DNA of 64,000 nt. It comes from Acidobacteriota bacterium. Its GTDB lineage: Bacteria > Acidobacteriota > Terriglobia > Acidiferrales > UBA7541. The DNA lies in assembly GCA_016201285.1 (NCBI GenBank), contig JACQDE010000033.1, forward strand, positions 41,674-105,673, written 5' to 3'. Of this stretch, positions 19,476 through 28,509 are shown piece by piece. The translations under genes and the position numbers were made by a program. Under the pieces are notes generated by a model, which did not search any database, was not told where the DNA came from, and saw only the letters and a list, made by a program, of their open reading frames with translations. Positions within the stretch are counted from its first letter, which is position 1, and every line of letters starts with the position of its first letter.

Positions 19476-20585
19476 ATGCGCAAACCCAAAGGGCCGCTCT
19501 TTCGCCGCTCTCCATTTCTGGTCTGCTACTGGGACGAAGAAGGCCTGGTCTTCGAAAACTACGCCACCCGCGCGCGCACCAGCGTCGCGCCGCTCACCTG
19601 CGCCATTCTCGACTTCTTCGACCGCTGGCGGCCCGCCCGCGAGCTGTTCGCCCAGTTCCCGGAGTATTCACCCGCGTCGCTCCGCAAAGCCCTCGGCCAA
19701 CTGACGCGCCGCTGGCTGCTCCAGCGCTCCGGCCGCAAGGAGAGCCGCGTGGAGCGGGCGATGTCTGCCTGGCGGGACTGGAATCCGGCCGCGGGCTTCT
19801 TCCATTTCACAACCAAGGACGTCGAGTACGAGCACGACCCTGAAGTCGTCAACCGCGCGCTGCGCGAGCAGGCCAAGACCTGGCCCATGCCTTCGCCGGT
19901 GAAGCGCTATCCCCGCGCGCGCCAGGTTTCGCTCGCCGCCCCGAAAATCGAAAGTGAGTTCCCGCGCGTGCTGCTCGCTCGCCGCACCTGGCGCCAGTTT
20001 CAACACCGCCGCGTGCCGCTGCGCACGCTGGGCGAATTGTTGTGGCTGGCGGGCCGCGTCCACCGCTGGCTGCGCGTTCCCGGCATCGGTCGCTTCGCCT
20101 TCAAGACCTCACCTTCCGGCGGCGCGCTGCACCCGATCGAAATCTACGTGCTGGCGTTGCGCATCGAAGGTCTCGCGCCGGGGATTTATCACTACGCCGC
20201 CGATCGTCACCGCCTCGAACTCCTCAAACGGGGCGTCACACCGCGCACCGTGACGCGCTATCTCCCCGGGCAGCCGTGGTACAAAGACGCCGCCGCGCTG
20301 TTCCTGATGACCGCCCGTTTCCCGCGCCCGCAGTGGAAATACCGCTTCTCGCGCTCCTACCGCGCCGTGCTGCTCGACGCCGGCCACCTCGGCCAGACGT
20401 TTCTCCTCGCCGCCACGTGGCTGGGCCTCGCGCCGTTTTGCACCATGGCCCTCGCCGATTCCCTGGTCGAAAAAGATCTCGGCGTGGATGGCGTCACCGA
20501 GTCCGCCATCTTCGCCGCCGGCTTCGGCACTCGCCCTCCCGGTGTGGATTGGGCGCCCTGGCCCAAGCTCCCCCACAAACGGTGA
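19476..20585 (+). CDS. SagB/ThcOx-type FMN oxidoreductase with N-terminal winged-helix-like domain
   Basis: 369 residues. The C-terminal ~200 residues are a nitroreductase-fold SagB-type domain: RRTWRQFQHRRVPLRTLGEL, SGGALHPIEIYVLAL (substrate/FMN segment), YHYAADRHRLELL and the closing LLDAGHLGQTFLLAATWLGL. Characterised SagB-type enzymes oxidise azolines to thiazole/oxazole rings in RiPPs, though many homologues have unknown substrates. Residues ~35-95 (VAPLTCAILDFFDRW... LGQLTRRWLLQRS) look like a winged-helix/RiPP-recognition-type fold. No cyclodehydratase (YcaO) is nearby. It lies between a small basic protein gene and an aminotransferase gene. Confidence 0.82.
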   Translation: MRKPKGPLFRRSPFLVCYWDEEGLVFENYATRARTSVAPLTCAILDFFDRWRPARELFAQFPEYSPASLRKALGQLTRRWLLQRSGRKESRVERAMSAWRDWNPAAGFFHFTTKDVEYEHDPEVVNRALREQAKTWPMPSPVKRYPRARQVSLAAPKIESEFPRVLLARRTWRQFQHRRVPLRTLGELLWLAGRVHRWLRVPGIGRFAFKTSPSGGALHPIEIYVLALRIEGLAPGIYHYAADRHRLELLKRGVTPRTVTRYLPGQPWYKDAAALFLMTARFPRPQWKYRFSRSYRAVLLDAGHLGQTFLLAATWLGLAPFCTMALADSLVEKDLGVDGVTESAIFAAGFGTRPPGVDWAPWPKLPHKR

Positions 20586-20655
20586 TTCCGCTCGGAACGC
20601 ATTTTTCTTTCCCTGCAGGTGCTGTAGACTAGCGCGCTGATTCCGGGGAGGAACC

Positions 20656-21795
20656 ATGCAGATCGTGCCGTTTGAGTTGGAGCGCTGGCAATCGGTGTGG
20701 GAGCACCACGTCGAGCTGAACATCTCCGAAAGCGGCGTCGAGCCGCTTTCGGCCGGCGAGTTGCTCGACGACCCTGCCGCGCGCGAGCGCCTGCTCTCCC
20801 TGCCGCTCGGTTACCCGCAGACCAACGGCAGCGAAGAGCTGCGCGGGCGCATCGCCGAGCTCTATCCCGGCGCGTCGGCGGCGAATGTGCTCCTCACCTG
20901 CGGATGCAGCGAAGCGAACTACGTCGCGGTGTGGTCGCTCGTCGAGCCGGGCGACGAAGTGATCTTCATGCAGCCGAACTACATGCAGATCGCCGGCGTG
21001 GCGCAGTCCTTCGGCGCGGAGGTGAAGCCGCTCTGGCTGCGCGAAGATCTCCGCTGGGCGCCGGACATCGCCGAGCTGCGGCGCCTGCTCTCGCCGAAGA
21101 CCAGGCTCATCGCCGTCTGCAACCCGAGCAACCCGACCGGCGCCGTGCTCAGAGAAACGCTGATGGATGAAATTTGCGCGGCCGCGGCCAGCGTGGGCGC
21201 ATGGATTCTCGCCGATGAGGTCTATCGCGGCGCGGAATTCAGCGGCGCGCTGACGCCGGCGTTTTATGGCCGCTATGACCGCGTGTTGTGCACGGGAGGT
21301 TTTTCGAAGGCTTTCGGCATGCCCGGCCTGCGCACCGGCTGGGTCGTCGGCCCGGAGAGCATGGCGGAAAAACTCTGGGGCTACCACGACTACACCACGA
21401 TCGGTCCCACAATGATCACGGACCGGCTGGCCGCGCTGGCGCTGGAGCCCGCCCGCCGCGCGCGCATCCTCGACCGCACGCGCCGCATCGTCCGCGAGAA
21501 TTACGGGATCGTCCGCGCATGGGCCGAGCGCCACGCGGGGCTTCTGACGCACATTCCGCCCGCGGCCGGCGCGATTGGCTGGTTCGGTTACAAAGGGAAG
21601 GGAACTACGGCGGAGCTTGCGGAGGCTGCGCGCCGACAAAAGAACCTGCTCATCGTGCCCGGCGAGCAGTTGGGCATGGCCGGCTATCTGCGAATCGGAT
21701 TCGGCGGCCACGCGGACAAACTCCAGGAGGCTCTGGGGCGGCTGGACGAACTATTCGTGGAATTACAGGAGAAAACTTCAGCGACGCGAGCGTGA
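20656..21795 (+). CDS. PLP-dependent aminotransferase, class I/II fold
   Basis: 379 residues. PLP-site features are present: NPSNPTGA, LADEVYRG with the pyridine-N Asp, and GGFSKAFGMPGLRTGW, whose Lys forms the Schiff base. The N-terminus MQIVPFELERWQSVWEH and NISESGV are typical of a subgroup related to capreomycidine-synthase-like and uncharacterised aminotransferases; the substrate is unknown. RBS GGGGAGG precedes the ATG. It may belong with the SagB-type gene upstream. The end overlaps the converging permease gene by 18 bp. Confidence 0.86.
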   Translation: MQIVPFELERWQSVWEHHVELNISESGVEPLSAGELLDDPAARERLLSLPLGYPQTNGSEELRGRIAELYPGASAANVLLTCGCSEANYVAVWSLVEPGDEVIFMQPNYMQIAGVAQSFGAEVKPLWLREDLRWAPDIAELRRLLSPKTRLIAVCNPSNPTGAVLRETLMDEICAAAASVGAWILADEVYRGAEFSGALTPAFYGRYDRVLCTGGFSKAFGMPGLRTGWVVGPESMAEKLWGYHDYTTIGPTMITDRLAALALEPARRARILDRTRRIVRENYGIVRAWAERHAGLLTHIPPAAGAIGWFGYKGKGTTAELAEAARRQKNLLIVPGEQLGMAGYLRIGFGGHADKLQEALGRLDELFVELQEKTSATRA

Positions 21796-23154
21796 TGCGC
21801 GGCGCACCGCCAGCCAATTCGTCAGCCAGTACGCAGGCATGCCTGCGGCCACCGTGGCCAGCGCGATCAGCGAAGGTTTCGGCGCGTTCACAAATCCCAC
21901 CGCCAGGATGGCGAGCATCATCACCAGAAAAAACACCGGCGTCAGCGGATAGCCCCACACGCGGTACGGCCGCTCGCGCGCCGGCTGGCGCCGCCGCAAC
22001 ATAAACACTCCGGCGACAGCCATCACTGGAAAAATTCCGAGCGCGAAGCCGATGTAGGTGAGCAACTGCTCGAACGTCCCCGTCAGAATCATGGCCACCG
22101 AGCACGCGCCCTGCGCCAGGATGGAAAGCCCCGGGGTGTGAAAGCGCGGGTGGACGCGAGCCGCGAAGCGGAAAAACAATGCGTCGCGCGCCATCGCGTA
22201 ATAGACGCGCGGGCCGATCAGTACGTACGCGCTGAGGGACGACAGCAGCGCGAGCCCGATCAGCGTCGAAATCATCGCCGCCGCGCCCGGCCCGAACAGT
22301 TGCACCGCTGCCACCTCGCCCACCGGCACGATCCCGCGAAGTTGCGCCGGCAGCGCGGCAAAAAACAGCAGCAGGTTCACCAGCAGATAGATCAGCATCA
22401 CGATCAGCGTGCCGAGCAGCAGCGACCGCGGCAGCGTCCGCGCCGGGTCCTCGACTTCTTCGGCGATGTACCCCGCCGCGTTCCACCCGCTGTATGCGAA
22501 CATCACCAGCAGCAGCGTGACGCCCAGTTGACCCGGCCGACCCGCCGCCCAGAATCCGCTCGCGGGGCCGAGAAAATCCCAGCTCCCGCGCCCAATGGCA
22601 AAGCCCACCGCGACCAGTCCGAACAGCAGCGCGAGTTTCAGCCCGGTCAAAAGGTTCTGCACGCGGGCGCCCAGCCGCAGCCCGCAGTAGTGCACCGCGG
22701 TCAGCGCCAGCACGATGCCCGCCGCCGCGGTCTTCTCCGCCAGCCACGTTTCCCGCAATACGCCGGCCGCCGTCAAGTATTTCGCGCACGCCACCGCCGA
22801 CGCCGCGACCGGCGCGGAAAACCCGACGAAGAAACTCGTCCAGCCGGTGAGGAAGCCGGGCAGCGGCCCGTAGATTTCGCGCAGATAGACGTACTCGCCG
22901 CCGGCGTGCGGCATCATCGTGGCCAGCTCGGCGTAGCTCAGCGCGCCGGCGAGCGCCACCAGGCCTCCGAGCAGCCACGCCAGCAGCACCAGCCAGCCAC
23001 TCTCCGTGTGCCCCAGCATCAGTCCGGTGGTGGTGAAGATGCCCGTGCCGATCATGTTCGCCACCACCACGCTGGTGGCGGTGATGAGGCCGAGCCGCCG
23101 CGGAAGTGTGGCGCCGCTGGCAGGCAGCGGGAATGCCGGTTCATGTTCAGTCAT
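21778..23154 (-). CDS. Amino acid permease, APC family
   Basis: 458 residues with about 12 hydrophobic helices. The first helix carries the APC substrate-binding unwound segment (VVVANMIGTGIFTTTGLML), and helix 3 has the AGALSYAELATMMPHAGGEY signature. The EEVEDPARTLPRS motif follows helix 6, as in amino acid/polyamine/organocation transporters. Probably a cytoplasmic-membrane amino acid importer or exchanger; substrate unknown. Its 3' end overlaps the aminotransferase convergently. Confidence 0.92.
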   Translation of the reverse strand: MTEHEPAFPLPASGATLPRRLGLITATSVVVANMIGTGIFTTTGLMLGHTESGWLVLLAWLLGGLVALAGALSYAELATMMPHAGGEYVYLREIYGPLPGFLTGWTSFFVGFSAPVAASAVACAKYLTAAGVLRETWLAEKTAAAGIVLALTAVHYCGLRLGARVQNLLTGLKLALLFGLVAVGFAIGRGSWDFLGPASGFWAAGRPGQLGVTLLLVMFAYSGWNAAGYIAEEVEDPARTLPRSLLLGTLIVMLIYLLVNLLLFFAALPAQLRGIVPVGEVAAVQLFGPGAAAMISTLIGLALLSSLSAYVLIGPRVYYAMARDALFFRFAARVHPRFHTPGLSILAQGACSVAMILTGTFEQLLTYIGFALGIFPVMAVAGVFMLRRRQPARERPYRVWGYPLTPVFFLVMMLAILAVGFVNAPKPSLIALATVAAGMPAYWLTNWLAVRRASRSRR

Positions 23155-23339
23155 GGAATCTCATTGTACGGGCGCGCGCCGCGTGCCGCCGCGTTGCGCG
23201 CGAGCGGCTGCAAGGCTACATCGTTTGCGGGGCAGCGCAAAGCCCGATAGCGCCCGATCCCGACGGCTGGTTTTCCGGCCATGCCGGAAAACCTGTTCGC
23301 TCTGGCCCTGCCGTGGTTTCTGCTAGGATAGCGGGCGTA

Positions 23340-24080
23340 ATGGGACGCACCTGGGTGGTCGGGCATCGCGGGGCCTCCGGTCACGCGCCGGAAAATACGA
23401 TGGCGGCCTTTCGCCGTGCCGTCGAGCTTGGCGCCGCGTTCATCGAGACCGACCTGCACCTCTCGCGCGACGCCCGGCTGGTCTGCGTCCACGACGTCAC
23501 CCTCGACCGCACCACCAACGCCACCGGCACGGTGAAGGACCGCACTCTTGCCGAGATCCAGGAACTCGACGCCGGCTCGTGGTTCGCCCCGGAATTCGTC
23601 GGCGAGCGCATCCCCACGCTCGAGGAAGTCCTCACCTTCGCCCGGGAGAAAGACATCGTCTTCTTCCTGGAAGTGAAACAGGAAGCGGCGTGGGGCATCG
23701 AGCACGGCCTGGTGGCGGCGTTGCGCGACGCGCAGGAAGCCGCCCGCGCCGTCATCCTGTCGTTCAGCGCCGGCGTGCTGCGCAACGTCCGCCGGCTCGA
23801 CAACACGCTGCTGACCGGTCTGCTCTTCGACGCCATGCCCATCGGCGGCGCGGAAGCGATCGTGGGGCGCGCACTCGAAATCGGGGCCCGGCAGCTCGCG
23901 CCGCGCGGTGATCTCGTCACGCCCGAGCTGCTCGAGCGCGCCCACCGCAACGATCTCCAGGTGGTTTGCTGGACCGTCAATCAGCCCGAGGCCATGCGCC
24001 TGCTGATTGACGCCGGGGTGGACGGCATCATGACCGATTTCCCGGACCGTCTCGTCGCCGCCCTCAACGAATCCCAATGA
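23340..24080 (+). CDS. Glycerophosphodiester phosphodiesterase
   Basis: 246 residues, a TIM-barrel GDPD. Catalytic residues are visible: HRGASGHAPENT (first His and Glu), IETDLHLSRD (metal ligands) and CVHDVTLDRTT (second His). The closing segment VCWTVNQPEAMRLLIDAGVDGIMTDFPD is also standard. It cleaves glycerophosphodiesters to glycerol-3-phosphate and an alcohol. No signal peptide, so cytoplasmic. ATG 23340 is chosen because the family N-terminus starts there; the open frame extends upstream into non-conserved sequence. Confidence 0.93.
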   Translation: MGRTWVVGHRGASGHAPENTMAAFRRAVELGAAFIETDLHLSRDARLVCVHDVTLDRTTNATGTVKDRTLAEIQELDAGSWFAPEFVGERIPTLEEVLTFAREKDIVFFLEVKQEAAWGIEHGLVAALRDAQEAARAVILSFSAGVLRNVRRLDNTLLTGLLFDAMPIGGAEAIVGRALEIGARQLAPRGDLVTPELLERAHRNDLQVVCWTVNQPEAMRLLIDAGVDGIMTDFPDRLVAALNESQ

Positions 24081-24124
24081 GCGCTTCTGCCGGGGCGGGC
24101 CTGTGTGCCCGCCCTGCTGCCGGG

Positions 24125-24178
24125 ATGGGCGAGCTGCCGCGCGCCCCTACAAACAAAAATTATCGCACGCCCCTACAA
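24125..24178. repeat. GGGCGA...CGCCCCTACA intergenic repeat, two overlapping units
   Basis: GGGCGAGCTGCCGCGCGCCCCTACAAACAAAAATT is the reverse-strand match of a block at 29725-29760. A second CGCCCCTACA follows. Its CTA at 24173-24175, read on the minus strand, is the TAG stop codon of rsmA. Confidence 0.7.
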
Positions 24179-24961
24179 AACGGCCTTGTAAAGCGCGGCG
24201 AACTCATCGACCGTCAATTGCTCGGCGCGCACGCCGGGCTTTAGCCCCGCTGCGCGAATGGCCTCACTCGCCCTGTCTGCGGTCGCCACGTGCTTCAGGT
24301 TGTTCAGCAATGTCTTGCGCTTCTGCGCAAAGCATTTGCCGACGAACGCGATGAACTTCTCTTCATTTCCCACATCCGGGCGACTCCGCCGGATCGTGAG
24401 CCGCACCAGCGCCGACACCACCTTCGGCCGCGGCCGGAACGCGCCCGCTGGAATTCGAAAAACAATTTCCGGTTGCGCGTAGAACTGCGCCAGCACGGAG
24501 AGAAAACCATACTCGCGCCGGCCCGGCCGCGCGGCCAGTCGCGCCGCCACCTCGAATTGAATGACGACGTGGATGGATTCAATCGCGCCGGCGTGCTCGA
24601 ACAGCCGCCGCAGGATCGGCGACGTGATGTAGTAGGGCAGGCTGCCGTACACGCGGACTTTCTCCGCGGCGGCGTCCGGGCGAAGGCCCAATTGTTTCAA
24701 ATCGAGCGCGAGCACGTCGCCGGAACGCACTTCCACGTTCGGGTGATCTTCCGCCAGGCGCTCGAGCGCCCGCACCAGCGGGGCATCCAGCTCGATGGCC
24801 AGCACGCGCTGAGAGACCCGCGCCAGCTCCCGCGTCATTTCGCCGTGGCCGGCGCCGATTTCCACCCAAACGTCTTCCGGCCGCGCTTCCAGACTGCGCA
24901 GGATGCGCGCGCGCCACGATCTATCCGCCAGAAAATGTTGTCCCAGCCGCTGCGGAGCCAT
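24173..24961 (-). CDS. rsmA: 16S rRNA (adenine1518/1519-N6) dimethyltransferase
   Basis: 262 residues, KsgA/RsmA family. Opening RLGQHFL, SAM-binding EIGAGHGEMT and acidic LAIELD are canonical. The catalytic motif reads GSLPYYITSPIL, where most family members have NLPY: the Asn is replaced by Ser. The C-terminal helical domain is present (CFAQKRKTLLNNL). ATG 24961 is chosen over an upstream ATG because the family N-terminus (MAPQRLGQHFL) starts here. The final codon and TAG stop lie inside an intergenic repeat. Confidence 0.94.
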   Translation of the reverse strand: MAPQRLGQHFLADRSWRARILRSLEARPEDVWVEIGAGHGEMTRELARVSQRVLAIELDAPLVRALERLAEDHPNVEVRSGDVLALDLKQLGLRPDAAAEKVRVYGSLPYYITSPILRRLFEHAGAIESIHVVIQFEVAARLAARPGRREYGFLSVLAQFYAQPEIVFRIPAGAFRPRPKVVSALVRLTIRRSRPDVGNEEKFIAFVGKCFAQKRKTLLNNLKHVATADRASEAIRAAGLKPGVRAEQLTVDEFAALYKAVL

Positions 24962-25014
24962 GTGCGCGCCCGAGTGTAGCAATTCCGCGCCCGCGCGGCA
25001 CGTCCGGCTTTTCC

Positions 25015-25043
25015 TTGACGAACTTTCCGCCTTTCAGTACCGT
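25015..25043 (+). promoter_or_regulatory. Sigma70-type promoter of glgA
   Basis: TTGACG (25015-25020), 17-bp spacer, TACCGT (25038-25043), 22 bp before ATG 25066. The region also serves as the divergent spacer from rsmA. Confidence 0.6.
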
Positions 25044-25065
25044 TGAGTGCTTTGAACTCTTAACG

Positions 25066-26532
25066 ATGAAGATTCTGTTTGTCTCACCGGAAGGTTTACC
25101 GTTCTCCAAGACCGGCGGCCTGGCGGACGTGGTCGAGGCGCTGCCCAAAGCGCTGGCCGCCCTGGGTCACGACGTCGCCGTTGTTCTGCCCCGATATCGG
25201 GGCACTCGCGTCTCGACGGTCGTGGTCCCCAGCCTGACCATCCCCCTGGGCGATACGCTGCGCTTTCCCGCGGTCGCAGACGGCTCGATCCTCAACGGCG
25301 TCCGCTATTTCTTCGTGGACGATCCCGAATATTTCGACCGCGATGGTTTGTACACCGTTCGCGGCGCCGACTACCCGGACAACGGCGAGCGTTTCGCGCT
25401 GTTCAGCAAGGCGGCGATTGAAATCGCAAAGCAGGTCTGGCGGCCGGACCTGATTCACTGCCACGACTGGCAAACCGCGCTGGTGCCGGTGCTGCTCCGG
25501 TCGGTTTATTCGGCCGATCCGTTGCTGCGCACCCTGCCCGTGGTTTTCACCGTCCACAACATGGGCTATCACGGCACGTTCGACCGTGGCCTGCTGGCCC
25601 GCGCCGGCTTGCCCGCCAGCCTGTTCGATATCTCCCGGCTTGAATTTTACGGTCGCGTGAATCTGCTCAAGGGCGGACTGCTCGCGGCCGACTGGATCAC
25701 CACCGTCAGCCGCCGCTACGCGCAAGAGATCATGACGCCCGAGTTCGGCCACGGGCTCGACGGCGTGGTCCGCGAGCGCGCCGGCCGCGTCGCCGGCATC
25801 CTGAACGGCGCCGACTACTCCCTCTGGAATCCCCAGAACGATGAGTTCATCGCCGCGAAGTATTCCGCGAAGGATCTTTCCGGCAAGGCGGCCTGCAAGA
25901 AGGACCTGCTGCGCGAATTCAAGCTGGCGGAAGAGAGCGCGTCGCGCCCGCTGCTCGGCATCGTCTCGCGCTTTGTGGACCAGAAAGGCTTTGACCTGCT
26001 CGCGCAGGCGGGCAGCGAGCTGCTCCGCGAGGATCTCACGCTGGCCGTGCTGGGAACCGGCGACCCGAAATACGAACGCTTCCTCCGCGCGCTGGCGTCG
26101 CGCTTCCCGGGGAAGATGGGGCTGCGCATTGGTTTTGACAACGCGCTGGCCCACCGCATCGAGGCCGGCGCCGACATGTTCCTGATGCCCTCGCGCTACG
26201 AGCCCTGCGGACTCAACCAGATTTACAGCCTGCGCTACGCCACCGTGCCCATTGTCCGCGCCACCGGCGGACTCGACGACACCGTCGAGCCTTTTGAGCC
26301 GTTTTCGGGGAAGGGCACCGGCTTCAAGTTCGCGGACTACGACGGCGCCTCGCTGCTCGTGGCGGTGCGCACCGCGCTCGAGGTCTTCCGCGACGCCAAG
26401 GCCTGGCGCCGGCTTCAGCTCAACGGGATGGCCAAAGAATTTTCATGGAACGCTTCCGCCGCCGAGTACGCGCGCCTGTATGAGACGGCGCTCAAGGCCC
26501 GCATCCCTCGCGCGCCGGAAGCATCCAATTAA
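25066..26532 (+). CDS. glgA: Glycogen synthase
   Basis: 488 residues, GT5 family: transfers glucose from ADP-glucose to a growing alpha-1,4-glucan. The N-terminal KTGGLADV (Lys15 contacts the nucleotide sugar), HCHDWQT and FTVHNMGYHG are visible, and the C-terminal E-x7-E region is in SRYEPCGLNQ followed by RATGGLDDTV. ATG 25066 begins the family N-terminus MKILFVSPE. Other glycogen genes are not in the window. Confidence 0.96.
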   Translation: MKILFVSPEGLPFSKTGGLADVVEALPKALAALGHDVAVVLPRYRGTRVSTVVVPSLTIPLGDTLRFPAVADGSILNGVRYFFVDDPEYFDRDGLYTVRGADYPDNGERFALFSKAAIEIAKQVWRPDLIHCHDWQTALVPVLLRSVYSADPLLRTLPVVFTVHNMGYHGTFDRGLLARAGLPASLFDISRLEFYGRVNLLKGGLLAADWITTVSRRYAQEIMTPEFGHGLDGVVRERAGRVAGILNGADYSLWNPQNDEFIAAKYSAKDLSGKAACKKDLLREFKLAEESASRPLLGIVSRFVDQKGFDLLAQAGSELLREDLTLAVLGTGDPKYERFLRALASRFPGKMGLRIGFDNALAHRIEAGADMFLMPSRYEPCGLNQIYSLRYATVPIVRATGGLDDTVEPFEPFSGKGTGFKFADYDGASLLVAVRTALEVFRDAKAWRRLQLNGMAKEFSWNASAAEYARLYETALKARIPRAPEASN

Positions 26533-26583
26533 CTCCGGACGTGCCGGGCGCTGCCCGGGCGGCCGAAATCGGAAAGGGAACTC

Positions 26584-26916
26584 ATGTCAGAAAACGTGAA
26601 CGCAGTGAATGACGGAAATTTTCAGGCCGAAGTGATTGAAGCCAGCAAGACCCAGCCGGTGATGGTGGACTTCTGGGCGGAGTGGTGCCGCCCGTGCCAC
26701 ATGCTCGCGCCGACGGTGGCGGAAATCGCCACGCAGTACGCCGGCAAGCTGAAAGTGGTCAAACTCAACGTGGACGAAAACCAGATTGCCACCAGCTTTA
26801 ACATCCGCGGCATCCCTACGCTGCTCATCTTCAAGGGCGGCCAGGTGGCCGACCAGCTCGTCGGCGCCGTCCCCAAGGACAAGATCGAAAGCATCCTCGC
26901 GCGTCACCTCGGCTAA
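26584..26916 (+). CDS. trxA: Thioredoxin
   Basis: 110 residues. Active site WCRPC (Cys35, Cys38), with Arg in place of the usual Gly; VDFWAEW and the cis-Pro segment RGIPTLLIF are standard. It reduces protein disulfides in the cytoplasm. A good RBS (AAAGGGAA) precedes ATG 26584. It is 51 bp after glgA and may be co-transcribed with it. Confidence 0.94.
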   Translation: MSENVNAVNDGNFQAEVIEASKTQPVMVDFWAEWCRPCHMLAPTVAEIATQYAGKLKVVKLNVDENQIATSFNIRGIPTLLIFKGGQVADQLVGAVPKDKIESILARHLG

Positions 26917-26935
26917 GGCCGCAGCAGGAATTCGG

Positions 26936-27038
26936 TTTGTCATCCTGAGCGCAGCGAAGAATCTCTCCATTCGTCTTCGTCCCAGACTGCGGAGAGATTC
27001 TTCGGCCCCAAAAAAACACCGGGCCTCAGAATGACAAA
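26936..27038. repeat. 103-bp inverted-repeat element (GTCATCCTGAG family)
   Basis: Ends TTTGTCATCCTGAG and CTCAGAATGACAAA are inverted repeats (13 of 14). Inner arms GAAGAATCTCTCC (26956-26968) and GGAGAGATTCTTC (26991-27003) are perfect. No coding frame. Such TGTCATCCTGAG elements are widespread in environmental bacterial genomes. A half copy lies at 9198-9245. The stretch from here to purA holds nothing else recognised. Confidence 0.8.
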
Positions 27039-27197
27039 AGGGGTTGCGCGCTTCTCCCTGGCTTGCCTCCTCCGCGCACAACGGTTACTATCTTTTATTG
27101 GGCCTCGAGCCTCACGCCTTCCTTTCTGCCATCAGCGTCCGGAGCGGCAGGGCAGCGTGCGGTCAAATTGCGGGGTCCTGGCGCGGGATAACAGCGG

Positions 27198-28496
27198 ATG
27201 AAATCCATTGTCGTAGTGGGCGCCCAGTGGGGCGATGAAGGCAAAGGGAAGGTGGTGGACTACCTCTCCGCTTCCTTTGACTACATCGCGCGCTGCGCCG
27301 GCGGCCACAACGCCGGGCACACCGTCATCATCGACGGCAGCCGCTTCGTTCTCCAGCTCATCCCCTGCGGCATTCTTCGTCCGGGCAAGAAGGCGGTCAT
27401 CGGCGCCGGCGTGGTGGTGGACCCCGCCGCGCTCGTCGCAGAGATCGACATGCTGGCAAAGGCCGGCGTGGACGTGGACGGCCGTCTCTTCGTCAGCAAC
27501 CGCGCGCACGTGATTTTTCCTTGTCACCGCCAGGTGGAGAAGGCCGCCGAGGCCGCGCGCGGCGTCCATAAAATCGGGACCACGTCCCGCGGCATCGGCC
27601 CCACGTACGAGGACAAGATGGCCCGCCGCGGCCTGCGCATCTGCGACCTGGTGGACCCGGGCCTCTGCCGCAGCAAACTCGAGCTGCTCCTCAAAGAAAA
27701 AAATGTTGTGTACCGGGCGCTGGCCGGCGAGGACCTGGATTGCGCCGGAATTCTCGACGAGGCACTGGCGCTGGCCGACCGAATACGCGGCTACGTCGCG
27801 GACACCTCGGCGCTGCTCAACCGCGCCCTGGACCAGGGCGCTTCGGTGCTCTTCGAAAGCGCCCAGGGCACGATGCTGGACATTGACCACGGCACCTACC
27901 CGTTCGTGACTTCCTCGAGCGCGTCTGTGGGCGGCGCCTGCACCGGCTTGGGCGTGCCGCCGACGCGCATCAAAGCGGTGGTCGGCGTGACCAAGGCGTA
28001 CACCACGCGCGTCGGCAGCGGGCCGTTTCCCACGGAGATGCCCGACCTCGATGCGAAAGAAGTCCGCGACCGCGGCAAGGAGTACGGCGCCGTCACCGGC
28101 CGCCCGCGCCGTTGCGGCTGGCTCGACCTCGCCGTCCTGCGCTACGCCGCGATGATCAACGGCATTGGTTCGCTGGTCGTCACCAAGCTCGACGTCTTCG
28201 ACACCCAGCCGGAAATCCAAGTCTGCGTCGGCTACAAGTACAAAGGCACGGCCATCACCGAGATGCCCGCCGAAGCCGAAAAGCTCGAGCAGGTGACGCC
28301 GGTGTACCGCACGCTGCCCGGCTGGCGCTCGCCCACCTACGGTGTCCGCGACCCCGGACAGCTTCCGCCGGCCGCGCAGGAGTATCTGCGCTTCATCTCT
28401 GCCGAGCTGAACCTCGAGATCGGCATGATCTCCACCGGCCCCGAACGCGACGCGACCATCGTTCCCGCCGACACCAAGCTTGCCTCCTGGATGTAG
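27198..28496 (+). CDS. purA: Adenylosuccinate synthetase
   Basis: 432 residues. Condenses IMP and aspartate using GTP, the first committed step to AMP. The P-loop GAQWGDEGKGKVVD at the N-terminus, the HNAGHT motif, GTTSRGIGPTYEDK and the C-terminal LPGW all fit. It is followed 13 bp later by moeA, with GGAGG overlapping its end. Confidence 0.97.
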   Translation: MKSIVVVGAQWGDEGKGKVVDYLSASFDYIARCAGGHNAGHTVIIDGSRFVLQLIPCGILRPGKKAVIGAGVVVDPAALVAEIDMLAKAGVDVDGRLFVSNRAHVIFPCHRQVEKAAEAARGVHKIGTTSRGIGPTYEDKMARRGLRICDLVDPGLCRSKLELLLKEKNVVYRALAGEDLDCAGILDEALALADRIRGYVADTSALLNRALDQGASVLFESAQGTMLDIDHGTYPFVTSSSASVGGACTGLGVPPTRIKAVVGVTKAYTTRVGSGPFPTEMPDLDAKEVRDRGKEYGAVTGRPRRCGWLDLAVLRYAAMINGIGSLVVTKLDVFDTQPEIQVCVGYKYKGTAITEMPAEAEKLEQVTPVYRTLPGWRSPTYGVRDPGQLPPAAQEYLRFISAELNLEIGMISTGPERDATIVPADTKLASWM

Positions 28497-28509
28497 CGGA
28501 GGCGCGGCC

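Noticed and set aside
22138..23250. Open frame on the + strand opposite the permease
   Set aside because: Extremely Gln/His/Arg-rich shadow of a transmembrane gene.
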